A stretch of 64,000 nucleotides of DNA from Chelonoidis abingdonii (taxonomy: Eukaryota > Chordata > Testudines > Testudinidae): positions 31,207,756 to 31,271,755 of the forward strand of contig NC_133770.1 of the NCBI RefSeq assembly GCF_003597395.2, in the 5' to 3' direction. Shown one piece after another: positions 25,401 to 36,753 of this stretch; the first letter of the stretch is position 1, and each line of letters begins with the position of its first letter. A program made the translations under genes and the position numbers. The notes beneath the pieces were generated by a model, which was given only the letters and a program-made list of their open reading frames with translations, searched no databases and was not told where the DNA came from.

Positions 25401-27083
25401 AGACTTTCAGTTGTATGTCCAGTTATTCTTTATTCTCAACAAGAGAGCCAAGGCATCTTGTCTATCTTTCATGTACATTGGCGTAAATCAAGATTAAATC
25501 CATTGAAGGCAGTGAACTTATACCCATGTAAAACTAGTGTCAATGAAAGATGAATTAGGCTCAAGAATTGTAAATATTAGCTATACTGGTGGCACTCTTA
25601 GTGAGCATCTTTGTGTCTTAAGATTTTGGAAGTTCCACATTACATGCCTGGTAGAAATATAACTAGCAATTATGTTTTGCTCTAACTGAAGAATATTTCC
25701 CAAATGTTTTCTAATAATCATATGGTATGTCATGTGATATGTATGTAATCACTGTGAATATACTTTATTTGAAGAAGTTGTATTATTTTAAATTTCAAGT
25801 AAGCAGAACTAAAATTCAAGTTTCTTCTGAGAAATCCCAAAGGGCTCGGCTTTCATCATATTGGGGAATAAAGATACAATAGTAATTAAGTAAATGTACT
25901 TTCACACAATTTAGGCAGGTCTAATGAAAAATATCCTAAGGACAGAATTACCAGACAAGCACTCTGGAAATACACTGTCTCAACAGGATGTGTAAAATCA
26001 TGTCTTGCAGCCTAAAAACATAAACTGTACATTCATAACAGTATAAGGGTGTATTCTCCTCACAAATGTACATAATGATACCTTTTAACATTAATGGGAG
26101 CTACATACCTGCTTCAAGAAAGAATGAAACGCAAATTCTGGTGGAGGTTTCAAAAGAATACAAGTTTGTGCTTATTGATTATTTTGCTCTCTCACAAACA
26201 AGCTGCTGTTTGTGAAGACAGGAACACAATTAGAAGTAAAAGGAGGAGACAAAACATATGATTAACTATTACCTAAAATGCTTGAATATTTGTTGCACGT
26301 TGTAAATGCTTTTCAGCACTTAGCTAGGATGTACAAGTCTTGTGTTGCGTAAAGTATCGTACTGTGTAAATGTAGCCATCTTGAATCTTGTAAAACTTTA
26401 TATCTGGAAATAAACAAGGATGTCACTGATACAGTACTTTGAATTTATGGAACTTTTCCGGTTTCCCAGCAATGCAAACTATCAGCATGATAATTTATAA
26501 TGGTTTGTGACAAATGCTGCTGAGCAAAGAGGTGTATGGTTACATTCAGATCAGATATCATCATCTAGGGAGCAATAAAAATTTCACAGACACTAGGTTA
26601 AAAACATTAAGAAAATGAATATGAAGCTTCAGCAGACAAGGGCTTGAGAAAGGTGGAGGGATGGATAAAAAAAAACTCAATAGTGGTTTCCTTACTGACA
26701 AATTATTAACTTTGTTGTCAGACTTAACTGTATGGTTTTACAAGACTTACATAGATACACTACTGCAGTACAGTTGTTTTATTGGCATAATTTAGATATG
26801 CAGAGAGTACTATCATCCTTGTTTGGCAATTACTGAGCGTGTATGTACTGTTGCCAGCTCAGTTCAAATGGAAAATTTGTTCATTTTGGAAACATTCACA
26901 TTGTAGAAGAAGAGATTTGATAGTTAATTGTTCTTTAAATTGGGTTTATAAGGGATTAGTTACACTGCTGAGATTAGAAATTATATAGAAATTGCAATCA
27001 AGGATAGATAGCAAAAATATGTTTGTTTGTCAATACAACCCCTCAATTCCTTGACCTGGAGAAGAAACATGGTTATTTAGATA
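22404..27083. other. Intron 2, first part: little recognisable
   Basis: No gene or clear mobile element. At 23495-23605 the strings 'gatcctgcaagttattgagt' and 'ctcacaggacttttcagcat', ending 'cagatcct', are inverted arms of the palindromic family. The rest is AT-rich with only chance open frames. Confidence 0.5.
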
Positions 27084-27085
27084 TA

Positions 27086-27260
27086 CACCTCTACCTTGAT
27101 ATAATGCTGTCCTTGGGAGCCAAAAAAATCTTACTGCGTTATAGGTGAAACCGTGTTATATCGAACTTGCTCTGATCAGCCGGACTGCGCAGCCCCGCCC
27201 CTCCCAGAGCACTGCTTTACTGTGTTATATCAGAATTTGTGTTATATTGAGGTAGAGGTG
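27086..27260. mobile_element. Tc/mariner-like MITE with TA target duplication
   Basis: 175-base non-autonomous DNA element. The left end CACCTCTACCTTGATATAA and the reverse complement of the right end match at 17 of 19 positions. 'TA' flanks it on both sides (27084-27085 and 27261-27262), the expected TA duplication of the Tc1/mariner superfamily. Internal strings such as 'gcgttataggtgaaacc' and 'gtgttatatcgaac' repeat the 'gttatat' theme. No coding capacity. Confidence 0.88.
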
Positions 27261-27867
27261 TATCAGATGAAATCCTACCCCACTGCAGTGACTTCAGTGG
27301 GGCCAGCATTTCACCCATCCTTTCCATTTTTAAATAATGTCAATGTAATTTGGTTATAAACCTGCAGCTATAACAACCTACAGTTGATAAAATAAGACAA
27401 TACTCAATGTATGGCACTATGTTGGCGCTGCTTTTGTGACACCATCAGTTTAGGCAGAATTTAAGCGTTCGTTCACATTTGTCTAAACTCAGACTCTTAT
27501 TCTCATTGTCTGCTTCGTACCATTCCAGTTAGTGCACAATTGCCTTAAACCTAGTGGATCTAGCCACTTGAGGATTATCCTTGTGCAAGGGGAACCTTGG
27601 ATGGCATACGGCTGCTGTAGTGACTCCAGCATCTCACACACACACACACCAGCTGCCTGTGCAGTCAGGGAGGCTGGGGAAAGAGGACACTGCCAGAGTA
27701 TCCCATCATTGTCTGACTATGAGAAAAGTTCCTGGATCCATTGGTAGTGATGCAAATTACAGCAGTCTTCGGGCTGCTCAAAGTTGTGCCGAAGCACAGG
27801 CCCAATGCTGTCCAGCCCCAAAGCTGTACAATGTCCTCTCCAGGTGCAACATAAGATCTGGGCCTAA

Positions 27868-27948
27868 GTATGTAGGGTCTGATCCTGCACTCATCAATGT
27901 CAATGGGAGTTTTGCCTTTGATTTCTATAGGAGCAGAATGAAGTCATT
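27868..27948. repeat. Palindromic-family copy
   Basis: 'ggtctgatcctgcactcat' and 'caatgtcaatgggagttttg' are mirrored by 'tttgatttctataggagcag'. Confidence 0.7.
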
Positions 27949-28302
27949 GTTCTCTATGGTTGTGAAGAAAGATGGAACATGTATCTTGTATAGCTGATCT
28001 ATAAATGGTGTCTATATTAGATATTTCAGTCAGGTTTGACAATGGGTATCAAACAAGGTTCCTCACACCCTCTTTTAACTGGTTTTGAGCTTGGCTGTCT
28101 TGCTGATGTAGACAGGGTCAAATGAATGAAACTCCAGTTGTAGCAAATGGTGGGTTGACTAGAAGGACATGCAAAGGAACAATTGAACTCAGCACTGGTT
28201 GACAGTGGCGATGGAGGAGTCATATCTGATCACTGTCTGACCCAGCTGAAAATCCTAACACAGACAAAGTCTGTAGATAGAAAGATGGGAACAATAGTTT
28301 TA

Positions 28303-28378
28303 AGAGCCTGCTACTGCTCTCATTTACAATAATGGTAGTTTACTAATGATTTCAGTGGGAGCAAAATTCAGGCTCTAA
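28303..28378. repeat. Palindromic-family copy
   Basis: 'agagcctgctactgctctca' on the left faces 'tcagtgggagcaaaattcag' then 'gctct' on the right, a diverged version of the same layout. Confidence 0.6.
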
Positions 28379-28914
28379 ACAAATGCAGACAGCCCCTCCA
28401 ATCATTTCAGTAGGCATTAACACTGAAGCCTAACAATAACACTTAAATAATGTCCATATTTATGTACGTACATATTTATTTATTTTGATTTAGACTAAAC
28501 AAAAATTACCCACCTTCAGGCTTAGAGAACCCTGCCAACTATTTAAAATTACGTAAATAAAATATGTTGTTAACTGTTTCATTGCCAATTATTTTATAAG
28601 AATACTATTGGACATACTACACTTAGCTTTCTGGGGTCAGTCCCGAAGCCCCGTCCAGACAGACAGCATGCAGGGTGTGCTGTGGGCATTCCTGAAGGAA
28701 GTACTGCTGCATTCTAGCAATAACTGGAGACAGGCTGACCCTCCTGTGGCCAGTGCTAGCTTGGCTTTGAGCTGAGAGCAGAGGTTCTCAAACTTGCAGG
28801 CACACCCCTAGGAGGGATGTGGAATGCATTCAGGGGGCATGAGAAGGCACAATGAAGAGTGGCGGCTGCTGGCCGGGCGCCTAACTTTGAAGGCAGCACC
28901 ACCACCAGCAACAG

Positions 28915-28963
28915 CACAGAAGTAAGGGTGGCCTGGCATGGTATTGCCACCCTTACTTCTGTG
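28915..28963. repeat. 18-bp perfect inverted repeat inside the outer hAT
   Basis: Arm 'cacagaagtaagggtggc' (28915-28932) is perfectly complemented at 28946-28963, with a 13-base spacer. A stable hairpin is expected. Confidence 0.93.
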
Positions 28964-29022
28964 GTCCTGCTGGTAGCGACGCTGCCTTCCGAGCTGGGTG
29001 GCCGAAAAGCTACATACTATAT

Positions 29023-29950
29023 TGGGGTGCGCAAACTTTTTGGCCTGAGGGCCACATCTGGGAATAGAAATTGTATGGCAGGCCACGAATGCTCACAAAA
29101 TTGAAGTTGGAGTGTGGGAGGGGTTGAAGGCTCTGGCTGGGGGTGTGGACTCTGGGATGGGACCAGAAATGTGGAGTTCAGGGTGCAGAAGGAGGTTCCG
29201 AGCTGGGATGGGGGAATGGAGTGTGTGGGGGGGGTGAGGGCTCCAGCTGGGGGTACAGGCTCCGGGGTGGGGCTGAGGATAAGGGGTTTGGGGTGCAGGA
29301 GTATGCTGCAGGCTGGGACCAAGAGGTTTGGAGGGTGGGAGGGGGTTCCAGGGTGGGGCAGGGGGTTGGGGTGTGGGAAGGAGTGTAGGCTCTGCCTGGC
29401 AGTGTGGGCTTTGGGGTGGGGCTGAGTATGAGGGGTTTGGGGTGCAGGATGATGCTGTGGGCTGGGATCTAGGGGTTGGGAGGGGAGGAAGGGGATCAGG
29501 GCTGGGGCATGGGGAGAGGCTCAGGGGTGCAGGGTCCGGGCAGTGCTTACCTCAAGTGGTTCCCGGAAGCAGTGGCATGGCCCAACTCCTACACATAGGG
29601 GCAGACAGGGGGCTCCGCTCTGCACGCTGCCTCCTCCCCAAATGCTGCTCTTGCAGCTCCCATTGGCCAGGAACTGCGGCCAATGGGAACTGTGGAGGTG
29701 GTGCTTGGGGAGGGGGCTGCATGCAGAGTGGAGCCCCCTAGCTGCCCCTACATATAGGCACTGGAGCAGGGCTATGCCGCTACTTCCGGGAGCCTCACAG
29801 AGTGACCTCCAACCCAGCTCCCTGGCTGGAGCACCAGAGTGCCGGAACGGGGCAAGCCCCAGACCCCGTTCCCTAGTGGGAGCTCAGGGGCTGGATTAAA
29901 ATGGGTGGTGGGCCAGATCTGGACTCCAGGCCATAGTTTGCCCATCCCTG
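29023..29950. mobile_element. Inner hAT element with G-rich internal minisatellite
   Basis: Complete non-autonomous hAT inserted in the outer element. The left end tggggtgcgcaaact tattern begins 'tggggtgcgcaaac'; the right end reverse-complemented is 'cagggatgggcaaac'. Identical 8-bp duplications 'tactatat' flank it (29015-29022 and 29951-29958). The 29110-29530 interior is a G-rich tandem repeat with units like 'ggggtttggggtgcaggag'. A hairpin follows near 29655-29695, where 'gctcccattggcc' faces 'ggccaatgggaac'. Open frames within it reflect base composition, not a transposase. Confidence 0.92.
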
Positions 29951-30135
29951 TACTATATACTTAAATGGCTCTGTTCAAATCAATGCCTTACTGTTTTTAA
30001 TATTTAGTGGGAGTGACATGTTTTGTTTTTTTTATCAGTATATGTACTTGTGTGGCGTGATGGAGGGATGTAAACTACTACAGACACAAAGAAAGGGGGC
30101 ATGATCAGATAAGTTTGAGAATCACTGGCTTAGAG

Positions 30136-32457
30136 CACCCCTCAGGCTGTTCTAACCTGTGGCATGAGGCCCCAGCTTGCTACAGGATCAGGGAAGCACA
30201 AATGTCATCTTTGCAGTGCATCCTGCACACAACTGAGGACTGGGCCTTTTATTCCTAAGTAATATTTTTTTATTTCATTATGCACTCTGGATCATAAGAA
30301 CTATACAAAAGTATGTGCTCTTGTTTTATAGACTCAGCCTGTACTTGCAGCCAAGTACCATACACAAGTTTCTAAAGATAGTTCAGGGTAGTTTTAATGA
30401 GCTTTAGAGACTAAATCAAAATTGAAAGAAGTTGGAAATTATATTGTGTTGCTGTTTATTTGACGTAATAGGCTTTTTTTGTTACTCATCTAAACTGTTA
30501 TGAATAGTCTCTATTGTCAGACTGTTGAAGTGTTTCTTCTGCAGAGTATTGTTGTTTGGTATTGAGTTTTTTCAAAAGTATTAGTGAAATCATGACAAAA
30601 TATTGGTTGTGTTTCACTTCACTAGTGGATCTTAGCTTGACAAGTATCCTCCTTTCATTTATTGTTAATTGTAATTTCTTTGGAGTAGAGCCCATCTTTT
30701 CACTCAAGGTATGTACTTTGTCAGCACAGTCGGTCTTCAAACTTTGATTGGGGTCACTATATACTGCTATATTACATGCAATAATAATATTGATATAGGT
30801 AGATGTTAATATTAATGTATATACTTAAATGAACTGTGGGGGAAATTGTATGTTGAAGTGCTATAATCAGATACCTTTCAACCAATAACACTGTTAGAAG
30901 GGTGTAACATGGAGTCCTTAGGTCCTGATCCTCTGGCCTTCATATGTGCCTAGCTCTCAGTGATGTCAAGGTCAGTTATAAAAAGACAGCGCACAGAGTC
31001 ACGGTCTTTTATAAATGGAAACACTTTGTATTAGAGACAGTCGTATGAAGTTGTCTGCATTCTTTAATTTGACTTCTCTTCTGCCCCCTCAGTGGTGATT
31101 TAATTAAAACAAAACCTCATGTGTTAATGGAAATTAGTTTACTTGATTATAACTTGTTCTAAGCTACAGCATTTGATCATAACTTTTGATAATTACAATA
31201 TACAGGCCTTTATATGATTTATGTAAAACCAAATTCAATTTTGTTTCTTTTGTAGTGTTCCCAAAGCATTAAATTATTTGTCTGACTGTGAGTGCATGAT
31301 ACGCATACACACACGCATATATAGACAGATTATGTATATATACATATATATTATATGGACATATATATATTACACACACACGTGTGTGTGTATACATAGG
31401 TACATATGTTTATGTGTGTAATATAGATATGTTAGCTTTTGCAGGCGTTCCAAAAGTATGTCTATTAATTAAAGCTCTAATACCCATCTTAAGGCTGATA
31501 ATTAGGTATAAAGAAAACAAGAGACAGGATTAGTGTTCAGATCATGTTCCAAATGCTTCTTAATTGGGTGTTTGTAATCAGTCCTGATTGCAAGAGGCAG
31601 TGGTTTGGCAGAATAAAGACAGAAAATGGCTTATCCCTACTATTTTCCTGTTAGTTGACTTGGACATAGTATTTTGGTCAGGATCCAATGGCATGATGTC
31701 AAAGAAGGTAACTTTGTCAGCTACAGATATGCTCATAAAACACACAAAAACCCCTTCACTCGTGCTCTTTTGAAAAATAAAAATGAATATTCTTTAGAAC
31801 TAGCTCAAAACAAGTGAGTTTTTTTCATTCAGAATCTTATAAAGTGTTTTCAAGGGGACCATAGAAGAGACTTTGTTCCTCTGGCCTCCCTCCATCACTG
31901 ACTGCTGAAATTAGGTCTGAGTTCACTTTAAGCTTTCATTTTGTTGACCTTGGCTCTCTTCTTGCTGACCCATAGTTCTCCACCACAAAACCACACAATG
32001 TGGTATAATGATTATTTCTTTATCTTAAGTAACCAAATAATTTTTCAAGCAGGGTGACAGATTTCCTTCTTGTACTATGAGAGACAAGCACCTGGTTAGT
32101 TCCACAGAGTGTTATGATGACCTTCTTGAATGAGATTTGAAAGTTTTATAAGTTACCTGGCAACTTTTGGGGACCACAGGTAATTTGATTCTCTCTAATA
32201 GGTCCCAAAATATGAGAATAAATACCCAACTTACAAAGATGATACCATGTATTGTGTGATATCATGCATAACAATTCATTTAAATAGAAAGAAACTGCCT
32301 TTTTAGAGTAGATTTGCATATTAAAAGGCAGATCTTGCATAACAGTACAAAAATGAAGATTTTAGAAGGATTTTCAGTTAAAAAAATTAAGAGGACAGTC
32401 AACAAAATAATTTATTTTTATTCATGTCAATATACTTGTAAGTGGGAGACTCAATTT
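30136..32457. other. Intron 2 segment, no gene seen
   Basis: AT-rich. The only clear structure is the dinucleotide-rich stretch 31295-31430. No conserved coding frame. Confidence 0.55.
31295..31430. repeat. Mixed (CA)/(TA)/(TG) microsatellite with perfect palindrome
   Basis: Alternating purine-pyrimidine tract of TA, CA and TG runs. A 22-base perfect palindrome lies at 31371-31392, where a CA run meets a GT run through a central ACGT. Confidence 0.85.
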
Positions 32458-32932
32458 TAGTGTTTCCCAAACTTTTGAAAGCTGAGCCCCCCTTCAGGAA
32501 AGTAAAACTAATCACACCCATCCCACCGTCTGTTGTTAAAAGGCTACACATCTTAATTTATAGATTCTCTGTTCCTGACTAGTACTTCAGTTTCTCTCCC
32601 TCTCCTCCTTTTCCCCCATTCTCCACACATATTTTGGAAAATGCGTGGGTCTCCCTTCTTACATGGTCTAATGAGTTGTGAAATAATTAAAAATGTTGAC
32701 ATTCAAAGTTAGCACCCCCAAAAATGATGGGGCAATTCATACATCAAAACTCTTGTACAGGCTATCTGCAAATTCAGGCAGAATTCTGCATCAGTTGTGT
32801 TTGCTTCACATTTTGAAGATTTTCATAGCTAGACATTTATTCCATTTTTAAATGAAAGCTGAAACTCTGGAGAACAATTGAGAGATCTGTCTACATCTCC
32901 ATAGCTAGTTTGCCACACGTTGGGAACCACTA
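32458..32932. mobile_element. Probable non-autonomous hAT
   Basis: The left end 'tagtgtttcccaaactttt' resembles the reverse complement of the right end 'tagtggttcccaacgtgtg', the 'cagtggttcccaaac' type of hAT terminus. The 475-base interior is non-coding. I could not find a matching 8-bp duplication, so the ends may be slightly off or decayed. Confidence 0.65.
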
Positions 32933-32949
32933 TTTTTGGGAGCCAAATT

Positions 32950-33358
32950 TATTCATCTTCCTACTGATGTAAGATGGATAGTATGATGGGACTGCCAGTA
33001 GCAAAAATCCCCAACAGCTGGAGAGGGGACACTAGATGTGGAGGGTTCTGAGTTACTACAGAGAATTATTTCCCATGTATCTTCCTGGGGGGTCTTGCCC
33101 ACATGCTCAGGGTCTAACTAATTGCCGTATTTGAGATTGGGAAGGAATTTCCTTCCAGGTCAGATTGGCAGAGACTCTGGGAATTTTTCACCTTCTGCGG
33201 ATGGGGCATGAGTCACTTGCAGGTTTAAACTAGTGTAAATGGTGAATTCTCTGTAACTTGGAAGTCTTTAAACTATGATTTCAGGACTTCAGTAACTCAG
33301 CCAGAGGTTAGGGGTCTATTTCAGGAGTGAGTGAGGTACAAGTGCAGGAGGTCAGACT
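32950..33358 (+). mobile_element. LINE 3' tail, left part (split by a hAT insertion)
   Basis: Recognisable 3' region of a common reptile CR1/L3-like LINE: 'gggaaggaatttccttccag', 'cagattggcagagactctgg', 'aagtctttaaactatgattt' and 'gtgcaggaggtcagact' occur in the expected order. The element breaks exactly at 'ggtcagact' and resumes at 35655 after the hAT. No coding sequence. The 5' limit is approximate. Confidence 0.75.
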
Positions 33359-35654
33359 CAGGGCCAACAGACAGGGGGCCAGGAGGGCCATTTGGCCTGG
33401 GCCTCAAGCTCAAAGGGGGGCCTCAAATTTAGACAAGTTTTAATTTTTTGGCATTTGATAAGTTTCACAACTTGTTTTTATGCGCATCCCATTGGACCAA
33501 AATATGACACAATCTCTCAGCTTAGAACTGCAAATTTAAGCAAATAAGAGATGTGATTTGGTAAAAGACATAATTTTTTGAAACTGATGTAGATTTTCTC
33601 ATATCAAATGCATCAGTTCTCTCTGATCAATAAGGATGGATCATCAACAGAGGTTGGAGGAAGTTAAAAGACCAAATACCATCACATGAGAGTTTGTCAC
33701 ACAAAGAATACAATGTTGCCTGGAAATCAGCCAGTAGGGCAGCATCATCTGAAAGTTCAGTTGAGAATTTACTAATAGCTGGAAAAAACTGCTTGAGCCC
33801 ATCCTGAATATCATCCTTTGTCTTTCTGAGTGGGGATTGGCTTTCTTTGGTTCCAGTCAACATATTGGTGATCGTGCAAATGGAAACTTTCTAGGCATGA
33901 TTGAGCTCCTCAACAAATATAACCCACTTTTATCAGAGCACGTTAAACGTGTTTGAGAATCGCAAGAGAGTCAAAGGCTCATGCAAGTCCATTATCTCTC
34001 CACACACATACAAAACGAGTTTAATGAGCTACGTGGATGATTTGTACAAACAACAATTCTTAATGAGATTCAAAATGCCAAGTATTTTTCAATCATTGTT
34101 GATTCCACTCCAGATTGTTCTCACAAGGAACAGACTACTATGGTTATTCGATATGTTAAGATTGTAGACAGCTCAAAATTTTCAATTGAAGAAAGATTTA
34201 TTTTGTTTGACAACTTCACGAGAAAAACTGGAAAAGAAATTGCTGCTCGAGTACTAGCAATTTTAGAAGTTTTAAGTTAGATTTTCAAGTCTGCATTTGT
34301 CAAGCTTATGACAATGGATCTAATATGGCTGGGAAGTACAAAGGTGTACAAGCAGTTCTTCTTGAGCATAATTCAAACTGTATTTTCTCCAGCTGTGGAA
34401 ACCACACACTAAACCTTGTAGGTGTTGACTGTGCTGAATCATGCAAGAAGGCAATTACTTACTTTGGAACTGTTCAGCAAATGTACAGTCTCTTCAGTAG
34501 CAGCCCACAAACATGGGATATTCTGAAGCAATATCTTTCTGTTTCACTGCACGGGATGTCCAAAACTAGATGGTCTGCACAGATTGATGGTGTTCAACCA
34601 GTTGTGCAGCATTTGAATTCAGTGAGAAAGGCTTTAAATGAGCTAGAATCTCTCAATCTCACTGCACAGGCTCGAACTGAACTTCAGTCTATTCAGATGC
34701 ATAGGTCCAAATTCAAATGCATTCTGATGTCATCTTTGTGGATGAAGCTATTTACAATGATCCACCAAACTAATCTGGTAATTGAAGCACGCAATGCTAC
34801 ACTTGATGCTGAGAGGGATAACATTGAAAGTTTTATCAATGACATTCAACAGATTTGTGAACTATGGGATGCGATCCTGACTGATTCAAATTAGTAGCAC
34901 AGAATATTGGCATTTCATCTGAGTCTCCACCAATCACAACTTACCTACTGAATCTGATGCTGAGCAGCTTTATAGGGTCAATGTCTTCCTTGTCATCATT
35001 GACTCTATTCAATCAGGTCTTACACGTCGATTTGAGTCACTGCGACTAATTTGTACCCTTTTTGGGTTTCTTTGGCAGTTCAACACACTGAGTGATGAAG
35101 ATCTACTTTCTACAGCTGAAGAATTTCAGCAGCAGTGCAACAAAGACATTTCAAAAGATCTCTTTGACAAGGTCATCTTCCTCAAACGAATATATTCCAT
35201 TAACTTTAAATTAGATTGCAAGCCAAAGGAATTGTTTCAAGAAATACTCAAACTTGGACTCTCTGGGGTGTTTCCTAATGCAACAATTGCATTGTGTATT
35301 TTTGTCAGTTTGCCTGCATCAGTGGCTTCAGGTGAATGCACCTTCAACATGTTGAAACAGATAAAGAACTATCACGGTTTAACTGTGGGACAAGAGTGTT
35401 TGAATGGTCTCGTCATGCTTAATATCAACTGTGACATTGCACGAAAACTAGATTTTTCCTCAATAATTAGTGCATTTGCGCAGAAAAAAGGCTAGAAAAG
35501 TATTTGTTAAATAAAAAAATAATCAAATTAAGTCTCGCTCTTTTTTTGGTGCCTTATTTTGTTTTAATGTGTCATCATTTTTTATTTTTGTTATGGCTAG
35601 GGGCATCAAAAGCCAGAAGTGGACCGGGCCTCTCCGGACCTCTGAGAGGGCCTG
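33359..35654 (+). mobile_element. hAT transposon, near full length, ZMYM1-like transposase family
   Basis: 2296-base element beginning CAGGGCC and ending GGGCCTG, flanked by 8-bp duplications gtcagact (33351-33358) and gttagact (35655-35662), one mismatch. It interrupts a LINE tail whose two halves read on correctly across it. The interior carries a broken transposase gene (separate entry). Terminal inverted repeats are short and imperfect (CAGGGCC against CAGGCCC). Confidence 0.9.
33650..35495 (+). pseudogene. Decayed hAT transposase (ZMYM1-like, DUF4371 plus hAT dimerisation domain)
   Basis: Broken gene for a cut-and-paste transposase. Pieces in successive frames follow family order: GLAFFGSSQ near 33836-33862 and NFLGMIELLNKYNPLLSEH near 33885-33940 (DUF4371 start); VDSTPDCSHKEQTTMVIRYV near 34096-34155; then an open block at 34325-34894 with GNHTLNLVGVDCAESC and the W of TRWSAQ; and the C-terminal dimerisation domain at 35232-35495 (LPASVASGECTFNMLKQIKN, LNGLVMLNI). 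At least four frame changes and several stops separate these, so no active protein is made. The two longer open blocks keep family-like residues. A host-adopted gene is unlikely given the disruptions. Confidence 0.85.
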
Positions 35655-35705
35655 GTTAGACTAGATGATCATGATTGTCCCTTCTTATCTTAAAGTCTAT
35701 GTGTG
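35655..35705 (+). mobile_element. LINE 3' tail, right part
   Basis: Continuation of the tail broken at 33358: 'gactagatgatcatgattgt' then 'cccttcttatcttaaagtct', the usual terminus of this LINE family. Confidence 0.75.
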
Positions 35706-36700
35706 TACGTAAGTAGTCCCAATGAAGCCAATTAAAACAATGGGACTACTTGTGTGAGTAAAGTTAGCAGGTCTTCTGTTTCTAAGGCACAGTATAAATG
35801 TAGAGTACTATACAAATTAATTAATAATAATCGTTTGCAGCAATGGAAATCAGATGCTTTCAGAACAATTTACAATATGCTTCAAATTACTTTCAAGTGC
35901 TTACATGACAACAATTCAAGTTTAATGCTTGTGGACACAGCAGTTCATAAATCACCATAAATACCATATCACTTATTCTCAAGGATCTCAGTCTCTAACA
36001 GTACAAGTTTTAAGGCACATTGCCATATGCAATGAGGAGAGTCAAGGTTAGCCTCAGTGTGGAATCCTGTGCCAATCTGTCATTGAGCCAATCAACTTCT
36101 ACAGACAATTCTCTGATATGCTCATCTATAACTGGAGAACCAGATCAGCAGTTTAGAAAAGCTTTATCATGATCACTACATAGAAGCTGAGGCTTCTTAT
36201 TTTCATAGTAAATACTCCTCTTTGCAAGATGCAAAATGGGAGACTTATATTCCTAATTCTGAAAACACTGTCTAGAAGCAATGCTATACAATCGCTCCAT
36301 TGGAGTAGCTTTAGTTCAGTCCCAGAAAATATGCAAAGGAAGCTTTTAAATAAAATCTCTGTCTTTTTTCCCCCTGTTTCACAGCCATCATCTCCATAAT
36401 CTGTTTTGAAAACAGATACATAAAATGTACTAACATGGTAGCATATGTTCTGATTGCTGAGTGTTTTTTGACATTCCCACATCCCCCCTGGGACTTTTTG
36501 TCACAATTCTATAAACTTTATCTATTTGTGTATTCATATCTGGGTTCTAATCCAAACTTCTTTAATACATTTACAACAAAATTTAGGCTCTTCTCCTTCT
36601 ATTCCAGCTGGCAACCAACCACAATATATGCACATTTCAATTTCCCAATGTATATTCTAACACTACATTTCAAAAGTGAAGTTTTACATTGTGTTTAGAT
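35706..36700. other. Intron 2 segment, no gene seen
   Basis: AT-rich. 'agtcccaatgaagccaatta' and 'acaatgggactac' near 35713-35750 form a small palindromic-family arm pair. Nothing else is recognised. Confidence 0.5.
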
Positions 36701-36701
36701 C

Positions 36702-36753
36702 TCTCTCTCTCTCGTGTATCAGTGTGTGTGTGTATATATGTGTATATATATAT
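36702..36753. repeat. (CT)n-(GT)n-(TA)n compound microsatellite
   Basis: Successive CT, GT and TA runs lie immediately 5' of the LTR start. Confidence 0.85.

Larger units (their letters stand above)
27263..28770. other. Intron 2 segment with GC-richer unassigned stretch
   Basis: 27530-27870 is GC-richer than its surroundings, with a short CA run near 27632, and may be a repeat I cannot name. Two palindromic-family copies follow (27868-27948 and 28303-28378). No gene supported. Confidence 0.45.
28779..30127. mobile_element. Outer hAT element, interrupted by a second hAT
   Basis: Non-autonomous hAT transposon. Its left end CAGAGGTTCTCAAACTT and the reverse complement of its right end CAGTGATTCTCAAACTT agree at 15 of 17 positions. 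It is flanked by 8-bp duplications gctgagag (28771-28778) and gcttagag (30128-30135), one mismatch. Eight-base duplications and CAG...CTG ends are hallmarks of hAT elements. Inside lie an 18-bp perfect inverted repeat and the complete inner element at 29023-29950. Without the insert it is about 413 bases and encodes nothing. Confidence 0.88.

Noticed and set aside
27532..27997. Open frames near 27.5-28.0 kb as a possible gene
   Set aside because: No recognisable domain; overlapping frames with a CA run and a palindromic repeat inside.
29017..29899. Gly/Trp-rich open frames in the G-rich repeat
   Set aside because: They are inside a non-autonomous hAT with an internal minisatellite and do not resemble a protein family.
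34325..34894. Possible domesticated transposase gene
   Set aside because: Upstream and downstream blocks are shifted and carry stops, and the element keeps its transposon ends. Decay explains it better than host use.
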